64,000 bases of DNA. Origin: Lentinus brumalis (lineage: Eukaryota > Basidiomycota > Agaricomycetes > Polyporales > Polyporaceae). The stretch is from the NCBI GenBank assembly GCA_001792895.1, contig MARA01000004.1:682001-746000 (forward strand). Direction: 5' to 3'. The translations under genes and the position numbers were made by a program. Shown in pieces: positions 62,201 through 64,000 of the stretch. Below the pieces are notes generated by a model that saw nothing but the letters and a program-made list of their open reading frames with translations, did no database searches and was not told the DNA's origin. Each line of letters opens with the position of its first letter. Position 1 is the first letter of the stretch.

Positions 62201-63251
62201 GGAGACTTCATATCTATCCGCAAGTTGCGCCTGCGCCAGACTGGCGGCGAGAGTCGCGTTTGTGGGCGTCTGGGCGGGGACGAGAGACTGATCACGAAGC
62301 TGAACCCCAACTCGATGAAGAACGCGGAGCTGCGAGCGTTGATCAGGTGTGTGGGTCAGTGTGGAAGGATGCAGTCGTAACTTATCTCGTTGCAAGGCGG
62401 AAGGAGGTGTTGGAGGCCCTTCAATCCAAGGCGAGGCCGAACAAGAAGGGCAAGGAAGCCCGCGCTGCACGCCAGGCGGGGGCAGCAGAGGTGGCCGGAA
62501 GGCAGCTCGCCGCACCAGAGCCGTCGGTCAAGGCAAAGGGCAAAGGTAATGCCGTACCAAAAGCGAAACAATACGTCTCCATCGAAGACGTGAAGGCTAG
62601 CGACTCCTGCCCCGGCGTCTTCCGCGTGCAAGCGCGTGTGATCGATTTCTTCCCCGACAACCTGCGCGACTGCATAGTACTGCAATGCACGTCCTGCAAA
62701 GAAATGTACGTTCCAAACTACTCACTCGCTGGTCTCGCAGAAAGTCGGTTGCTGATGATTCGAATGGGGCGCGCAGCATACCAAAGACACGGCGGATGTG
62801 TACTAAGTGCGACGACGCGATGGAGGACGAGTCCTTTGCTCGTGCGTTCTACCAGCTATTCTTCCGCATCGCAGACGACGACGGTTCGACCCTCGACGTC
62901 GCCGTCTCAGACAAACGGGTGTGTCGTTTTCGCTTCGTCAAGTTCCGAGCAGCGCTAACGATGCCTTAGTGCTCTGTCCTGAAAGACATCGAGCCAGAAG
63001 ACGTCTATGAAGACGACGGCGCGTTCGATATGCTCGTTGCCCGAGTGCGGCCACTCCTGGGAGATCTGCTTGAGGTAACTGACGGGGAGGCGCGGCGACG
63101 TACAATAACGGACGACGACGAAGATTCTGGTGGTCCACTACTTGACTTGACGTTGGGCAGCTGGTTACCGGAGGGTGAACCTGACATCTCTGAGTCCCGC
63201 GCATACATCATTCTGAACCATTCCGAGTGCGACGCGGACGCATACGCATAA
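59229..63251 (+). CDS. POT1: POT1-like telomere end-protection protein
   Basis: Single-strand telomere-binding protein of the OB-fold POT1/TEBP family. The start ATG at 59229 gives MSGLFQVLTPSSPDFQPIVT. The first about 145 residues look like an additional OB-type domain (GWIEGKVYARKTIRDGCCTF, LSVGAEVRIATRGLELEDG). The first intron is 59662-59727. A long disordered, basic and Ser/Pro-rich linker of roughly 280 residues follows (GKAEKKKKRRWEPP, RNRERRALKKQKKHG). The Telo_bind-type OB fold then begins YIPLIEVQARSRGNIMGVAT and continues GPCLFSLARRAVVDSRPEYM, NLATNGLSVTLFNKAERAFP, GDILMLRNIIV, WSWAVFHVKTGKVSTAPLNT. Next come two related segments ending NNSVHDVYMLFVTDYTRHQC and SPRDDFLYLYVTDYTTRADL. 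A C-terminal domain has CTSCKEM and CTKCDDAM, a possible zinc site. It ends AYIILNHSECDADAYA. Over ten exons. POT1 assignment rests on the OB series and the VTDYT motifs. Confidence 0.75.
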
Positions 63252-63683
63252 TGACGATGTTGATACGGTATATCTTGGAGTCATCTACTGTTAATTCTGT
63301 ACTATATGTCCTGTAGCACTGATATTGGTACTCATCTTGTCTCCTCCTGAGAGGAAAATCACACGAAGCAGCTGTGTCTTGTCGAACGAATGTGTCTAAG
63401 GCTCGTTCGGCCTTCTAGTGAGCCCGTGCACCTTGCCCACAGGACGCAATTGGCCGCGCGGGAAGGGTGTTGGTGCAATATCGGACAACATTGCGTGCAG
63501 TCTATTTGAGGTGCGGCGTATGCACACTGTCATAAATACATTGGAAACTTGTGCTTCGCGAGTGGTTAATAATAATATCCAAGAAAATAGGGACCAGGTG
63601 CACGGAGGATGTACGGAGACCTAGAGCGTAAACGGACAACAAGCAGCTATGGTACGCATGACAAGTCCGGAACTCGCGAGATA
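63252..63683. other. Intergenic, POT1-like and DUF6533-like convergent 3' ends
   Basis: No gene recognised. Relatively AT-rich around 63290-63320 and 63520-63590, fitting 3' untranslated regions. Confidence 0.5.
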
Positions 63684-64000
63684 CTACGCCGAAGACGACG
63701 ACGCAGCCGCTTCAGGTGATTCAGTCAGGCCCCCGTCTTCCTCCTCCCCTGGGGCCTCGGCGAGCGAGCGAACTTGCAGTTCGAAGCTATCGTCATCGAA
63801 TCCCACCTCAAGCTCAGGATTGATGAAACCTTCGAGGGATGATATGAAGCTCGGCGTGCTGTCGTAACTGTGCCTCGAGGAATGCAATGGATCGTCGGGT
63901 CAAGCCGGACGTCCGTCTGGTTCGCTTCCTGGAGTTCGAGGAGGAATCGCGAGATGAGATTCGATGTGATGCTGCAAATGGTGGATATTGAATGAGTGAA
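63684..64000 (-). CDS. C-terminus of a DUF6533-like 7TM protein (partial)
   Basis: The stop TAG is at 63684-63686; the gene runs off the right edge. An exon from about 63971 down (acceptor tttgcag) reads ITSNLISRFLLELQEANQTD and VRLDP. After a one-base frame break at the G run 63897-63899 it continues DDPLHSSRHSYDSTPSFISS, LEGFINPELEVGFDDDSFEL, and ends in a Glu/Ser/Ala-rich tail. The LISRFLLELQEAN block resembles the cytosolic end of agaricomycete DUF6533 seven-helix proteins. The membrane part is outside the window. The assignment is from recalled family pattern only. Confidence 0.5.

Overview
The window is nuclear DNA of a basidiomycete fungus, very probably a mushroom-forming Agaricomycete of the polypore kind. 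The evidence is dense, intron-rich genes (many GT-AG introns of about 50-65 bp), high GC outside one locus, two FunK1-type protein kinases, and a C-terminus resembling the agaricomycete DUF6533 membrane proteins. No prokaryotic, viral or plasmid feature was seen, and no tRNA, rRNA or CRISPR array was recognised.

Layout, left to right. A 3' gene fragment lies at 1-237. It is followed by PPIL1-type cyclophilin (-), D-aminoacyl-tRNA deacylase (+), phosphatidylglycerophosphate synthase PGS1 (-), the P-body protein SCD6 (+), the TPR protein IML2 (-), an IRS4-like EH-domain protein (+), dephospho-CoA kinase (+), ATP synthase subunit ATP18 (+) and FunK1 kinase copy 1 (+). A 1.8 kb gene-free stretch follows, then heat shock factor HSF1 (+), a long arrestin-like adaptor (-), ATG9 (+) and FunK1 copy 2 (-). 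The right half holds COG6 (-), COA1 (+), pyruvate dehydrogenase E1 alpha (-), GID-complex ARMC8/Vid28 (-), thiamine-binding ECM15 (+), a DNMT1-type DNA methyltransferase (-), MCM7 (+), kexin KEX2 (-), MTHFR (-), YPT6 (+), TAP42 (-), POT1-like (+), and the 3' end of a DUF6533-like gene (-) running off the window.

Genes are strongly paired head to head. Eight divergent pairs share intervals of about 150-480 bp: PGS1/SCD6, IML2/IRS4, arrestin/ATG9, COG6/COA1, ARMC8/ECM15, DNMT1/MCM7, MTHFR/YPT6 and TAP42/POT1. Two of these intervals, DNMT1/MCM7 and TAP42/POT1, carry several ACGCGT (MCB-type) boxes, which suggests G1/S control of replication, methylation and telomere genes.

The main points for a second look are these. 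The catalytic/BAH part of the DNA methyltransferase gene is almost free of CpG, with sharp edges. The two FunK1 genes are a recent inverted duplication around about 13.5 kb. ECM15 needs a 5-nt micro-exon. Two adjacent SCD6 introns share sequence. Two introns appear to be GC-AG. Finally, seven single-base frame breaks, all explained by one missing base in a C or G run, look like a systematic sequencing or consensus artefact. Coordinates of multi-exon genes run from start codon to stop codon and include introns.
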